Shown: one piece after another, positions 22,787 to 39,600 of the stretch | Layout: each line of letters begins with the position of its first letter | Position numbering within the stretch: position 1 is the first letter of the stretch | Assembly: GCF_051622035.1 (NCBI RefSeq) | Contig: NC_135357.1 | Coordinates: forward strand, 33,522,191 to 33,586,190 | Direction of reading: 5' to 3' | DNA length: 64,000 nucleotides | Source of the DNA: Arctopsyche grandis | Lineage: Eukaryota > Arthropoda > Insecta > Trichoptera > Hydropsychidae | The notes under the pieces: generated by a model | Database searches by the model: none | What the model was told of the DNA's origin: nothing | Seen by the model: only the letters and a program-made list of their open reading frames with translations | Made by a program: the position numbers and the translations under genes

Positions 22787-22860
22787 TTTATTATTATTAT
22801 CTCTATATAATATCATTGCCTTTTTTGCTGATCTTTGATCATCATTTTTCCAAAATAAAA

Positions 22861-23469
22861 AAAATATATCATTTTTGTATTTTGGATGTTATACTTCTAC
22901 ATATAATAAAAAAAATCATATTTCACCAACCCACAACTTTATCTATGTATTTTGAGAAATGTGAGAAGTATAGAAAATAAAATTCAATTATGAAACATAC
23001 ATACACGTTCACACTTACCGATTATGAGAGCATATTCGATACAAATTGTCCGCAAATATAAGGAAACTTCCACACGATAAAATTTCTACTTTCGGTTATT
23101 GGATTTTGTTAAAAATTTTATTTTTACTTTAAATGACTATTTATAATATAAAAATAAAATATCAAGAAGATTAAAATAGTTTAAAGGGTCAAAATAAAAT
23201 AATGAAATATTGTTTTAAAAAAAATACGATTTCCGGTTTACGAATTCTGACCATAACCTAATTAACTCTAAGTTAGCCCATAATGAATACAAATATAAAT
23301 TTTCGGCTTGATGCGTTTAGTGTTGTGGAAAAAATCGTATGGTCAAAACATTTTTGACATTTCGGTTAATTAAATTTAGTGATTTTTTTTCATCACATTG
23401 ATTCAAATTTTTTAATGTATGTAGTTTCTCGTGAAGAGCACACATATAATATTTAAAGGGTCATATATA
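22861..23469. repeat. Fragment of the ACTTCCGGTT-type repeat
   Basis: Sequence from about 22920 to 23460 resembles 39170-39760: TCACCAACCCA against TGACCAACCCA, TTCCGGTTTACGAATTCTGACC in both, and TGTGAAGAGCACA against CGTGAAGAGCACA. No gene seen. Confidence 0.55.
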
Positions 23470-27313
<3,844 letters not shown>

Positions 27314-27339
27314 ATGATATTAAACTTAAACTTCTAGAT

Positions 27340-27526
27340 CAGTGGTTCTTAACCTGGGTTCGATCGAACCCTAGGGGTTCAGTGAGTCAGTCTCAGGGGT
27401 TCGGCAGAGGTCAAGACACATATGATTCGGGTGCCAATTAAGAAGGATTCCAATTAAGAAGGGTTCGGTGAATGCGCATATGAAACTGGTGGGGGTCAGT
27501 ACCTCCAACAAGGTTAAGAACCACTG
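27340..27526. mobile_element. hAT-type MITE with perfect 8-bp target duplication
   Basis: Ends CAGTGGTTCTTAACCTGGG and the complement of CAGTGGTTCTTAACCTTG. Flanked by TTCTAGAT at 27332-27339 and 27527-27534. At 187 bp it is non-coding. Confidence 0.88.
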
Positions 27527-27534
27527 TTCTAGAT

Positions 27535-28620
27535 ACTTATACACACACACACAACCCATATATTTGCTAGTTGAATTTTCTGAACTTCTCTTGAAAACGT
27601 GATCAGAGATCGATGATAAGTTCAAATCAGTCAAAATCTCGAGTAACAAAACCTCTCGAGTAAGTTGTTACAAAACCTCATTTATTGTACATAGATAAAG
27701 TAAAAATATATATTATTTATGATAAACTATTTATTATTATAAAAATTAAAATAAAAAAATCATGCATAATTCAATTAAATCAATGGTTTCAATGAAATAT
27801 TTCATACATTAGGATTAGATAGTTGTGTATATTACATATGAAATATTGATAAATTAATGAAAGTTTCATTTATTTGTAGAATATAAATTATCATAGATCT
27901 CAATAGATGTCTCAAAATTTTTATTATTTTTAATACATTTGCTTTTATTTTACAGAGCTAGTTCCATCAAGTAAAACTACTATCAGTTATTACAATTTAA
28001 TCTTTTGTAAACAAAAATAATCAAACCTTTTTGTTCGATTCGATATTGATTATTTTATTATAACACATAGAATACCACGGGCTATTGCTTAAAAAACAGG
28101 CGTGCGGCGGGGAGAATTTGCGGTAATCTTTGCATAAAACCGTAACTGTTTAAAATATCATATCTCTTTTACCAGTAAACATATAAAAATGAAATTTCGT
28201 ATGGATTACTTTAAAATTTCTTAATAGTAAAAGCAGTAAACTTCAAACTGTGAGTCACGTACTAATAAAATAAATAATTTAAATGTGTATAAATAAGGCA
28301 AATATACTTATGTTTTAAATAAACAAAATGTTCCTAGCAGCAATGAACCTTTTTGTAGCAAAAACAACAAATGTCGTTATTTGAAACCTATAAATACAAT
28401 GCAGTCAGATTCAATTCCATACGCGCTGCACCCGAGTTTTTCAAATTTGACATTGCCGACATCGAACAAGGTTGATCCCCTTTCTTAGAAATTGTGTCAT
28501 AAATAACAATTATATTTCAAATAGTGAGAAAATGTTAGGTCATCGGCAAAATCTAAGAGGAACATAAAAATCCCAAAGAAATATTTTTTAAATTCAAAGA
28601 AATATTTGGTACATTTGGTA
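27535..28620. other. AT-rich spacer with a small repeat fragment
   Basis: 27590-27700 matches the terminal part of the repeat at 40220-40340 (GAAAACGTGATCAG, CAAAATCTCGAG, ACATAGATAAAGTAAAAATA). The rest holds no recognisable gene. Confidence 0.4.
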
Positions 28621-29215
28621 TTGATTTTTAAATGCTTTTTATTATTATTAAATTATGTTCACAATACATCTCATCTATTTTAATAGCTATTTAATAGCTA
28701 CTGATCTACTGCTCATTTTCTATTTTACAATTTTAATTTAATTTGGTTAGTAATCATAGAATTATGTATATTATTCTCAATTTAATGTATAGCATAATTG
28801 GAAAAAATATCTCAAAAACCTATTTACAATTCATATGAATGCTCATAATACATCTAATACATAATATTAATTAAAGACTCTCTGAAGTCGATGACCTAAA
28901 GCAGATTGTGTTTAGGTAATCTGTATTTATACCTGAAGGGTACATTTTGTTGTAATCACCGAGACTCTTCACAAGTGTGTTAGTATGGTTATTAGTGATT
29001 CTGTGATAGAATCTACTGGTTAGTTTGTTAGTAATGTCTGTAACAAACCGAATATTATATATGGCATGCAGTTTTTTCACGTTAGTATACATATATGGGT
29101 GTATTATAAATTATTTTTAGGGATTTATTTTGTATTACTTGGAGCTTGGAAAGGTTAGTATTCGAGGCTTTATTGTACATTTGGTATAGTCCAGTTTCTA
29201 ACCATCTGGATTTTT
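28621..29215 (-). mobile_element. 5'-truncated Jockey/CR1-like LINE
   Basis: The 3' end (TAAAAAGCATTTAAAAATCA on the minus strand) is at 28621. It continues through the family 3' UTR to the end of the RT C-terminal region near 29175. The longer copy at 30223-31085 shows the coding part. Confidence 0.65.
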
Positions 29216-29526
29216 CAATATCGACATTTTTTAAATTATTTTAGTTAAATATCACCAACGACATATTTTACTAAGCCCCGATATGAATACATTATAACAA
29301 AAAAAAGGTTTAACGTGTTTTTTTTTAAAATGAAGTTGGAGTGATGCAAAGCACAAATTTGTGCACACGGTCGCAACAGACAGTTACTGAAACGCACAAA
29401 TTTGTGCACACGGTATTTTATGATAAAAATCCTAAATTCTTGAATATAATGGAAGACATATAGAAAGATAGTGAATAATAAAATGCTTATCAATGAAATA
29501 GCATATTTATTGTACGAAAAATGATT

Positions 29527-30222
29527 TCACGATTTATTTAAATTGCCAACTACTGCAATTTTTGACCTCAAATAACAGTTCTTTACAAGGATTTCGTCAT
29601 TAACTATGAAACTCGATCGAAACCAAAAAAACGCATACAAGCCTTCACGTTTCAAATTCAAAGATGGCAAAGGAGTCCACTTCTTTTTGATCTCATCGAA
29701 CTCCGAAACTTCATTCATAACACCATGTGCAGACTTTCCACCTGGATTTAAATAAAACCACATAACATTGAAACACTTGAAATAAGTCAACAATCCATTA
29801 CATAGCAACAAACCTATGCTTATCATTTTATTCCTGAACATGCACAGACCAGGACCCGTGCAAGGACTGGGCAAGTTGACAATCTGAGTCCAAGTATTGG
29901 ATGCTGGAACGTACCTCTCAATAATTGACGTGTATGTAGAGACATTAGCATAAGACGAGCAACCACCAGCGATGTTAATTTGTCTTTTTATTACATCAGC
30001 CTATTTGACCCAACTCTTTTATTGTAAAATAAAATTTGATTTAATTTTTTTTTAATTTTGTTCACCGTATGTACGTATTTGTTCATAGCCATTGGTGCAA
30101 GCTGATTCCAACTTTGGCTATCTAGGCTCAAAGCCCTGTTTTTGTTGTTCGGTTTTCTCATGATGCTGGCTCCTCCTGTCACGTAAATATACATATGATC
30201 CCGTTGAGAAAAACTGATGTTT
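29527..30222 (-). pseudogene. Partial kelch-repeat copy (last three exons of a kelch gene)
   Basis: Three minus-strand segments match exons 9-11 of the complete kelch gene. They are an exon-9-like piece ending at 30066 (IYVTGGASIMRK, donor ACG|GTGAAC), an exon of 30000-29814 and a last exon of 29741-29527 ending in TGA. The middle exon is 187 nt, phase 0-1, exactly like exon 10 (34036-33850); it reads NIAGGCSSYANVSTYTS, then WTQIVNLPSPCTGPGLCMF, ending MISIG. The last exon reads GKSAHGVMNEVSEFDEIKKK, then WTPLPSLNLKREGLY. All introns have GT-AG ends. The first segment is cut on its upstream side by a LINE at about 30223, and no earlier exons exist upstream. So this is either a dead partial duplicate or alternative terminal exons of the upstream gene. 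The middle and last exons have no stops. Confidence 0.65.
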
Positions 30223-31085
30223 GATTTTGATTTTTAAATGCTTTTTATTATTACTAAATTATGTTCACAATACATTTTATATCTATTTTAATAGCTATTG
30301 ATCTAATGATAATTTTCTATTTTACAATTTTAATTTAATTTTGTTAGTAATCATAGTATTATATTATTATAATGTTAATGTACAGCATAATAAGAAAAAG
30401 GGCTTAAAAACCTATTTCCAATTCTTATAAATGCTCATAAAAGATCTAGTAAATAATATTAATTGAAGACTCTCTAAAGTCGATGACCTAAAGCAGATTG
30501 TTGTTGTAATCACCGAGACTCTTCACAAGTGTATTAGTATGGTTATAAGTGATTCTGTCATAGAATCTACTGGTTAGTTTGTTAGTAATGTCTGTAATAA
30601 AGGGAATATTATTTATGGCATGCAGTTTTTTCAAGTTCGTATATAAATTATTATTATTATTATTCAAGGGTGTATTATAAATTATTTTTAGGGATTTATT
30701 TTGTATTATTTGGAGCTTGGAAAGGTTAGTATTCGAGGCGTTATTCCATACAGGTGAAGCATAGGTTAATAATGGTAATATGAGCGCGCGATATAATTTT
30801 ATTTTATTTTGAGTTGATAAAGAACTATGGCGATTAAATATTGGGTATATTGAGGATATACCCCGTATCGCCTTGCATTTCGCTGTCTCAATGTGAGGTG
30901 CTCATCTCATTATTTTATCGAACGTTACTCCTAAATATTTTATTACTGACTGCCATTTCAGACTTTCTCCAGAGGGGATTTTCAGATCTGAACTTGGCTA
31001 ATGCTTTCTAACACTAAAGAATATGGCGTCTGTTTTGGTTTGATTAATTTGAATTTTCCATAGTGCATTAACCCATTTAATAGCT
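30223..31085 (-). mobile_element. 5'-truncated Jockey/CR1-like LINE cutting a kelch exon
   Basis: The minus strand reads an RT C-terminal region: IKLYRALILPLLTYASPVWN, then NLSKLQIIQNKSLKIIYNT. A 3' UTR follows, ending TAAAAAGCATTTAAAAATCA at about 30223. Shorter relatives lie at 28621, 44571 and 49256. Confidence 0.72.
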
Positions 31086-31600
31086 TAAAAAATATGTATT
31101 GAAAGGGTGCAAAGGAGAATTACAAAGATAATTTTAAAATATAATTTCTGAACTTAAATAATTTTCTTGCAACGAAAGGTTGAAAATAATGAATGTCACT
31201 CCACTAGAGACGAAAAGAATAAGAGGTGACTTAATCAAACTCCTTAAAATTGAACATATGACTATTATAATAATCATTATCATTGTCGTATGTCCAAACT
31301 CATTTTGATTCTTCCTTTCAAACAGGATGGTTACAGTTTGAAATGAAGGATTTCTATAATTCTTCTGTTCCAAAATCTTTTCTTTATTTTTGTTTTCTTT
31401 TGGTTATTATGTTACCGTTTCAGATATCTTATTTTTATATTTCTTCTTTTGATATTTTCTCTTATTTAATATTTTTTTCATGTCTAATTTATCTTATTAT
31501 TGCTATGAATATTTCTGTTTTTATTTTATTATTTGTATAAGTCAAACCCGTGGGCCTGTCGGCTTTGCTGCCTTCCATATGTATTTAAATAAAAATAAAA
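31086..31600 (+). mobile_element. LINE 3' fragment, plus strand
   Basis: Reads IERVQRRITKII (31097 on) and, after a frame change, NERLKIMNVTPLETKRIRGD, the usual C-terminal pattern of CR1/Jockey-like RTs. It ends with an AAATAAAAATAAA tail near 31590. It is frameshifted. Confidence 0.55.
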
Positions 31601-32503
31601 GAACAAATTGACAAACGTACTAGTTTGTTCATGCACAAACTATTAAGTATTTTCAACCGTTTATCCCATCTTCTACGTATGTATACTTATCTTGAGTTAT
31701 AATTTATTTAATATTAGCGGAAAAGAGAATTACGGAAATGATCTATTAAGGTCTTCATAGAATTTCCCATTTCCAATATCTGGCATCTCAACGTTTTTGA
31801 CAGCTCAAAAGTTTCATGAGACACCTGGTGAGACTATTTGTAAATAGCTTTTGACCATTAGCACTAAAACCAAAGCCTTCGTGTATGAACAAACTATGTA
31901 GGATGTTCATGAACGAAACGAATTGAATCCTTGGAGTGTAACATATACATATATACATATATTCAATGTATGCACATACGTTTTTTCTGATTCAAATTTC
32001 AATGAAATGTAGTTTTTCCATTTTTTTTCGATCAATAATAAAGTTCATATTATATATTAAATACTATAAATAAATAAATGTTTCGTCTGTTGATATGAAG
32101 TTATAATAGCTCTCAATAGATGTCTCAAGAATTACTATTCGGTAGAATACATTTAATCGTTAATAATAATCGTCAATTCATGATATTATCGATGTCGAAA
32201 AAATGTTCATTATATAATGGAAAAACTACTGTTTATTAAAATTGACCAATATTTGACTTCTGATTGAAAAGTGATTCGGTTTTGTTTTAAAAAACAAAGA
32301 TATTGCATATGTATGAAGTAGTGATTCTGCGACGAGACGTTCCGAGACTTTTTTCCCGGGAATTCCCGGCTGTTTTGCTGACTCGAGACTTTCTAATTTT
32401 AAATGTGCGTGATATATTTTACATTTTACTTGTTGAAAATAATATTGTTATGACTGAAACCCCTGAAACAACTGTTTTTCATTATATGTATTCGACGACC
32501 GTC
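31601..32503. other. AT-rich spacer, no gene seen
   Basis: No splice-consistent exon and no kelch-like sequence. Confidence 0.4.
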
Positions 32504-32809
32504 TTAGGGCGAAAACACACTAAGTGGTACGTGTTTTTGTTAGATACTTTTTAAAATGCGAAAAAAATTCAGCATCCCTAGCCCATATTCATGGTATAAA
32601 GTCCCAAAAATCACCCCCTGGATAGTTTTCGATGATATTTATCCTTGCTTGACGGTGATCGATAACGGTGAATCCCATATTTGAAGAAATGTAGGAAAAA
32701 CTTGCATATGCATAAACGTGCGACCTCCTAAACATATGCATTCTGCACGTGCACAGTGGGAAGCCAAGGACACGTGACGTCCCATACCACTCTGTGTGTT
32801 TTGGCCTTA
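32504..32809. mobile_element. MITE with about 30-bp inverted ends
   Basis: The left end TTAGGGCGAAAACACACTAA is followed by GTGGTACG; the right end is the complement of TTAAGGCCAAAACACACAGA followed by GTGGTATG. It is the least damaged copy of the family also seen at 4136, 10246 and 20180. Confidence 0.75.
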
Positions 32810-33636
32810 AAGTGACCGTTCGCACTGAAAAAGTTTGACCGTGAAGTCCAGTTGACAATGAACTTTGCACAAATCATGCAATATATTTATCTAGCTGTAA
32901 TAGAAGTATTATACCAGATAAAAGATCAATATCAAATTGACGATGACTCTAATTATACCAACGAAGTATCCATTGAAGAAAGTGACTGAAAAACTGATAA
33001 TAATGAAACTAGGAATAATGTAATGAGTATCTTCCCAAAACTCACCATCTATAATGTTTTCGGTGATAGTTTATCCATGTATTGACATTCGCATGAAGAA
33101 ATGTAGAAGAAACTGTATCGATTTCATAATATGGTAAACACTGACATGAAGACTCAACAAGTTTGTAAAGCCATTTTCTTTCAATTCTAAAAATAGTCTT
33201 ACCCATCAGACGTCTTCATCTATCAATACTTATTATTATATTTTTATATATGTATGTATTCGTTAATAATTATTAATTGCTACAATATAATAATGATGTT
33301 TAGTTTAAAATATATTGATTGTTGATCGCAATTTTTTATTGAAAATGCTACGTAAATTTGTTATTAAATATGAGATCAAACTGAACTGCAAAACATATTT
33401 TGTGGTTAAGAATAAAAAAAATACAAATGTAATATAACGTGTATATTAAATTCTTAGCTAAAATGATGAAAAATAAATATTGAAAATGACAGGCGTGCGT
33501 TGATGTCTCTTAGATTTTCTGATATTAAATTACAGTTATTTCATATATTATATGTATTTTTGAAAAAAAAACTCATAAGATTATTATGATATCAATATAA
33601 TATTGCAATATAACAGTTCACATGTTGTATTATAAA
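32810..33636. other. 3' flank of the kelch gene
   Basis: AT-rich. A minus-strand AATAAA at about 33340-33335 is a candidate polyadenylation signal, roughly 300 nt after the kelch stop codon. A 43-codon plus-strand ORF (32858-32989, MNFAQIMQYI...) has protein-like composition, but nothing supports it as a gene. Confidence 0.4.
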
Positions 33637-36600
33637 TCATATTTTGACATTTTTCGGTACTACGAAAGCACAACTACCCTCCCGAGGAATGGTCAACGGA
33701 GTAAGATAAGTCCACTTACTATTTTCGTCATCATACTGCAAAACTTCATTCAGCAAAACGTACGAATTGCTTCCACCTGAAAAGATATCGGAGCATTATA
33801 TAAATATCACTTTAAATTTGAAGCAGCAAATATAAAAAAAAATACTCACCAATGCTGATAAATTTGTCTCTGTACAGGCAAATTGCAGGCGCGGTCCTAG
33901 GACTCGGCAAGAAACACATTTCAGTCCAAATATCTGATATCGGGTCATAAGATTCCACACTGGATACGTACGTATCGTATTTTCCATATTCCAAACAACC
34001 TCCAGCTACGTACAATTTTTCCTTTATAGCAGCCGACTACAAATTAAAAAATAAACAACATCACACGCAAAATGATTCTGTTTTAAAGTTTTGAAACTTT
34101 CCACTCACGCTATGTGCATGCCTTGCAGATTTCATGCGTGCTTTATAGACCCAACTATTCAATATAGGATTGTACATTATAAGTGTGTTGAAAGTTCCTA
34201 TGGTTCTTTTATGTCCACCAGTAACGTATATTTTCGCATTCAGAACTGCAGCTGAATGTGCGTGCATTCTCTGAGGCAATTGTGCCACCTTATTTTTCCA
34301 AACTTTAGTGTTACTGTTATATCTTGAAAGATATAGATATACTGTATTAAAATTTATCTTAATAATATTTAAGCACGCAAATCATATCAATACAATATTA
34401 GAGCCGTTATATTTGAGAGTACAAAAACACTATTTCTGTATGACTTATTCACAAATTGTTATCACTTCTGCTAATTCGATATGTCCAGTATCTTGGAAAA
34501 GTAGAATAAGCGTATTACAGGCCACCAGTGTTTTAAAACATTGTCAAACGCAAAACATTTTACATATTTAATGTTTTGCGAGATATTTCCCTCAGAGGCT
34601 CATATGTTTATCAAAGGCAGTATGGCTCGGTGGTTGCGTTTATGTTTAGCACCGAGAGGTTACCGGGTTCGATCCCGTGCTAATCTTTAATGCTGCTGGT
34701 CAGACTTGGATAATTGTGACACCAAGTCGATCTTTCCCATTCAGAGTTTGTCAATTTATCTGATTTCGTCGTTGAAACGGTTCCTCAAAAACGACCAAAT
34801 TGGCAAAAACGATCCTACTCGCTGTCACAAGTATCTGAATTTGATTTATGTACAATATGTAAAAATGTATGTACAAGTCTAAATCCAAAGATGTCTCAAT
34901 GGATAAAATTCATTAATTAATTAATTGTTAATTTGATGTTCTTCAGCCTCACTAAATACAGCGATTTATGTAATAAAAAATGCTGCAATGTTTGTAATTA
35001 AGTGTCTAGGAAGGCGAATTAGGTTTACCTGTTAGGCCTTCCTGTTAGTATATATCTATGTAATATAATATAAAATAAAAAATATATGTTCATACATACA
35101 TCCGTGTTTAAATGTATTATATAATACTATATATTTATATATGCCTATGTTTAATTAATTAAGTCAATATATATTATACTACAAATATATGTTTATTTAT
35201 TTCTAATATTTAAAAAAAAGTTTTGTAATGTAAAAAAATACAAAAATCAAAATTAAAAAACAATAAAATTTGAAAGAAGTTTCAAACAATAATTTTATCT
35301 ATTAAATATCAAAGTTTCCCCAGAAAATTTATACATATGTATGTATGTTCATATATTTGAACAGAAATAAAATGCTAATCAATGTAAAATTTTTAATATA
35401 TATACGCACGTATTTACATCTGAATCATTTACGATAAGATAAATAATAATTAATATTTTTATTATCAAAATAAAAAGAACACATTACTGACTTTTATTGT
35501 ATATTAAATAAATATATTAGAATAAACAAACTGACGTATGAAATTAGGATGGAGTGCAAAAATGCCACTTTGCTTGAGGAAAAAGATCTTCAATCAATGT
35601 GTGATGACGTATTGATGTGAAACTTGGAAATTGAACGCCAAGTTTCTACACAAAGTCACTCAAGTTGCACTCAAAAAAGTATGGAACGTTGTATGCTTGG
35701 CATAACGAGGAAATAATAAATAATTGGAATACGTGGTGAGAAGTATGACAAGGGTAGTGGATATAGTGGATAGGATTAAGAAATTGAAATGCCAATGGGC
35801 ACGTGGCCAGAAAAATGGAGGGCAGGTGGACAAAATAAGTGCTAGAATGGTACCCAAGAGAATGTGCTATTAGTTTATTAGATATTATGTCAATTTATAT
35901 ATGTATATGTGCATATATTCATGTATTCGTTTACATTGAATCAATCTAGTTAAAAAATGGAGTATATTAAAATCCTGAATTAAATATTACATATATGTAA
36001 GAGTGAAGTATAGAACGCTGTATGCTCGACATAACGAGGAGAGACAGGAAGTGGAACACGTGGGTGAGCGGCATGACAAGGGACATAGTGGATAGAGTTA
36101 AGAGATTGAAATGGCAATGGGCGAGCTGCGTGGCTATAAGAATAGACGAAAGGTGGACAAAATAAGTTCTTGAATGGTACCCGAGAGAATGCAAAAGGGT
36201 AAAAGGAAGACCGCAGGGAAGATGGGTAGATGAAATTAGGAAAATGTGTGGGGTGAGATAGATGAGAGTTGCGCAAAATAAAGACGAATGGTAGCGTAGA
36301 TGGTGAATGTCTGTAAATGATGATGATACAATAAATTTAAATTATTTGCAAATTTTATTTAGAATTACGATTCAATTCCGCACCATGCGCGTATACAGAA
36401 GAAGCGCATGAAAAATCCGAATGGAATAAAATACTTTTGATATGTTTACAATAAAATTATATATGACATACCTTTCCACAGTACCCAAAACTTTCGTCCC
36501 AGTACCCCCAATGACATAAACATCACTAGCAGCAGCTCGATGTATCACAACAGCAGCTGCATTGTATCGCGCTTGATGCAACGACGACAACACTTGCATA

Positions 36601-39600
36601 TTCCCAGTTTTGAAATCGATCAAATTAACCTGAAAAACGAATCAATTCAAAACCAACTTCAAGTACAACTTCAATTTAACAATCATCGACATTGATCTAC
36701 CATATCTGAAGCGTCACTTCTTGAGCCTATGTGACCTCCGATGATCATCAAAGAATCGTTCATAAGTACGGTGCAAAAGTTTTTCCTGTTGAATTCGAAT
36801 TCTTTAGACTTTTTCCAAACTTTCGTGCTCGGGTCGTACAGCTCCATGCAGTTTATACTCTGAAAATAATATAAATCATACCATTTGTATTACATAATAT
36901 ATCATATGTACCGTTTTAGATTTATTATACGTACTGCATTATCCCAACTTCCGACAACTAGTAGAGCAGATGTTGATTTACGATGCTTTGCTTTGGATTT
37001 GATGTTCGGGTTCATGATGGCTTGCATGGCTTCTGTGATTATTACGACACACTCGGGACTCCACGACAAATAAGGCAGGACTGCTTTGGTCATAAACTAC
37101 AATAAAAATGGTAAATACATTCATGACGTTCGATAATGGCGATTACCGTGACATGAAAAAATATCAAACATTCATATAGTGATACAATTTTTCTTTTGCT
37201 TACTTCAAAAAGAAGAAGCATTGTTATTAATCCACAAGAATAGTCGAAATATAATTTTTCTAAGTGGAATTTTATTTAATTCTTATATAAAGACAATTTA
37301 ATATATTATCCTTATTAATTCAATTCAGATTCGTATAAATACGAGTAAATACTAGTACGAGCTTTTAGCTCGCAATTTTACCGATTTAAAATTCAGCACA
37401 CTTCTAATTAACCCTTTTAAATGAAAACAAAAAATATTGTGGCCAGAACACTATCTCAATAAACATGTTTCAATAGAAAATACTCGATATAAAATAGTAT
37501 TAACTGTGGAAAAAAATCCCAAGTGAAAATACGTACTTTTGACTTTTGATTTGAACTGGACGACTACTTAGAGAGATTTGAAAGCTGAAAAGTACTGCAA
37601 ATGAAAGATAAAATACCCAACTATAGAATCCAATATTCATTTTGAGCAGGAAATTGACACATTTTGAGTCATCAACCGAACAACACCAAGATATAGAAAA
37701 ATCGCGCGATTAAAAAAATACATATATCCCCGAATCTCGAGCTAATCAACATTTTTTATTACCAGATTCTCGTCGAATTCTATAGAAGAATCGAATTATG
37801 TTTTAAAAACTATTCTAATGGATATTACATGTATTTATGTAAGTACTTACGTCCAACGAGAGGCATTTAAGTCTGACACAATTGAGCAGATCTAATGAGT
37901 GTTTTCGACGTTCCGATTCATTTTGGTCAATCCATAGTTTGAGAGCTTTGAATACTTCCTCTTCTGATGATACATTCAAGTCGTCAGATTGAAGGATGTA
38001 GGTTAAAACTGGGAGTGTCAAGTGATAAAAGTCATGCTCTCTGTAAAGCTGGAACATTTTGAATATTTATTAAAAATCAACTCGTAATTATTTCAAAGCC
38101 ACTTTAAAACAATTTTAAAGCTCACTAACCTTCATAAAATTTTCCAAAACCATATCCAGCGCATTCTTATATGCGTTAGGATTGAAGTTGCCTGAAAGTC
38201 TCACGACTTTCAAACACGTAGATACTTCTACCGTCTGATTTATGGACGCCAACATTTCAGTGATCTTTCCAATCTTGAGACGTTCAGTCAGTTCGTTGAA
38301 ATCATCCATGTCATCAATGTTCACACCTGAAACCATTAATCAAAGGTATATAAATCATTTTCTATTTTTAAATAGCCCATTTTATTTATTTAAATTGGCA
38401 CACATACAGCATAAAATATAAAAAAGAAAGCAGTATAGTGAGACAAAAAAATAATAAATACAAATAAAAATATAATATTCCATGTACAGTGAACACCACG
38501 TGGTAATATATGAAAACAAAAAACTTTTTAAATTAGTAGCGTACAAAATATCGAAATAAAAATCAAATTTAAATTTGAAATTGAATATCAAAATTAAAAC
38601 TATTATTATTATATTAAAATTAAATTCAAATATCAAAATAAAATTATAATCATTATATTAAAATTAAAATTAAATATTGAAAGTTAAAACAGAACATGCA
38701 CAATTTAAATAAATTTTCGAGATTGACCTAAAATTAGTTCATCAACAATCACATACAGGTAGTCCTCGACTTACGATGTTATGATTTACGAAGATACGCA
38801 CTAAGATCGAAAAAAAATCAACGAATTATTATTTTTACTTCCCCGTAAAGCACAGTTACTGAAAGTATATCATGTATTAGTATGGGTGATACAATGATCG
38901 TCGTTAATTCGGTGTGTTGTCGGTACACCAATCGGATATTTTTATTCTTCAATTGTTTCTCTCGTCGATATGAATAATATAGATTATTTTTTTTTATCTT
39001 TCACATCCGGTTGTTTTTTTTTCGGCTTTGTTTCGCGGTCGAAAGGATGAAGGTCAAGATTAGTTTCAAGTTGTCAATTTATATTTCGCTATTATCTGTC
39101 GTATATACTTTACTGTGATGCGCAATTGGTGGTGTTTTAGTACATGGAAAAAGTTCAATATAAAAAAAATTCGGGTGTGACCAACCCATGACTATATTTA
39201 TGTATTTGAGGAATATAAGAAAGTCGCAAAACAAAATTCTATATTGAACCGTACCGACACATTCACACATACCGGCAGCATTATGAAATACTAATAGCTA
39301 AGATAGCATTTTCGATAAAAATTGAGTGCAAATGTATGGAAACTTGCACAAGACAAAAGTTTTACTTCGGGTTGTCGGATTTTGTTCAATTTTTTTTCAT
39401 TACTTAAAATCACTATCAGTATTATACACATTAAATATCAAGAAAATAAAAATAATTTAAAAGTTCAAAATAAAATAATGAAATATTGTTTAAAAAAAAA
39501 ATACTACTTCCGGTTTACGAATTCTGACCAAAACCTTATCAGCTCTAAATTAGTACATAAAGAACACAAATATAAATTTTCAGCTTGATACGTTCAGGGT

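Larger units (their letters stand above)
2735..22860. repeat. Tandem segmental duplication A1-B1-A2-B2-A3
   Basis: Copies of gene A start transcription at about 2802, 11717 and 21753, and copies of gene B have their ATG at 7711 and 17845, all direct. Intergenic landmarks repeat in order: the RT remnant, the intronic Helitron, the TAGG-CGACC MITE and the GGGCGAAAA MITE. Unit-specific insertions (Helitron 13204-15329, SINE 16867-17272) arose later. Confidence 0.85.

Noticed and set aside
32858..32989. 43-codon acidic ORF after a MITE
   Set aside because: Single open frame, no promoter or paralogue seen. Kept only as a note.
34618..34690. Possible tRNA gene
   Set aside because: Box A and box B are present, but there is no closing acceptor stem and the sequence continues into the SINE body. 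It is one of several dispersed copies.
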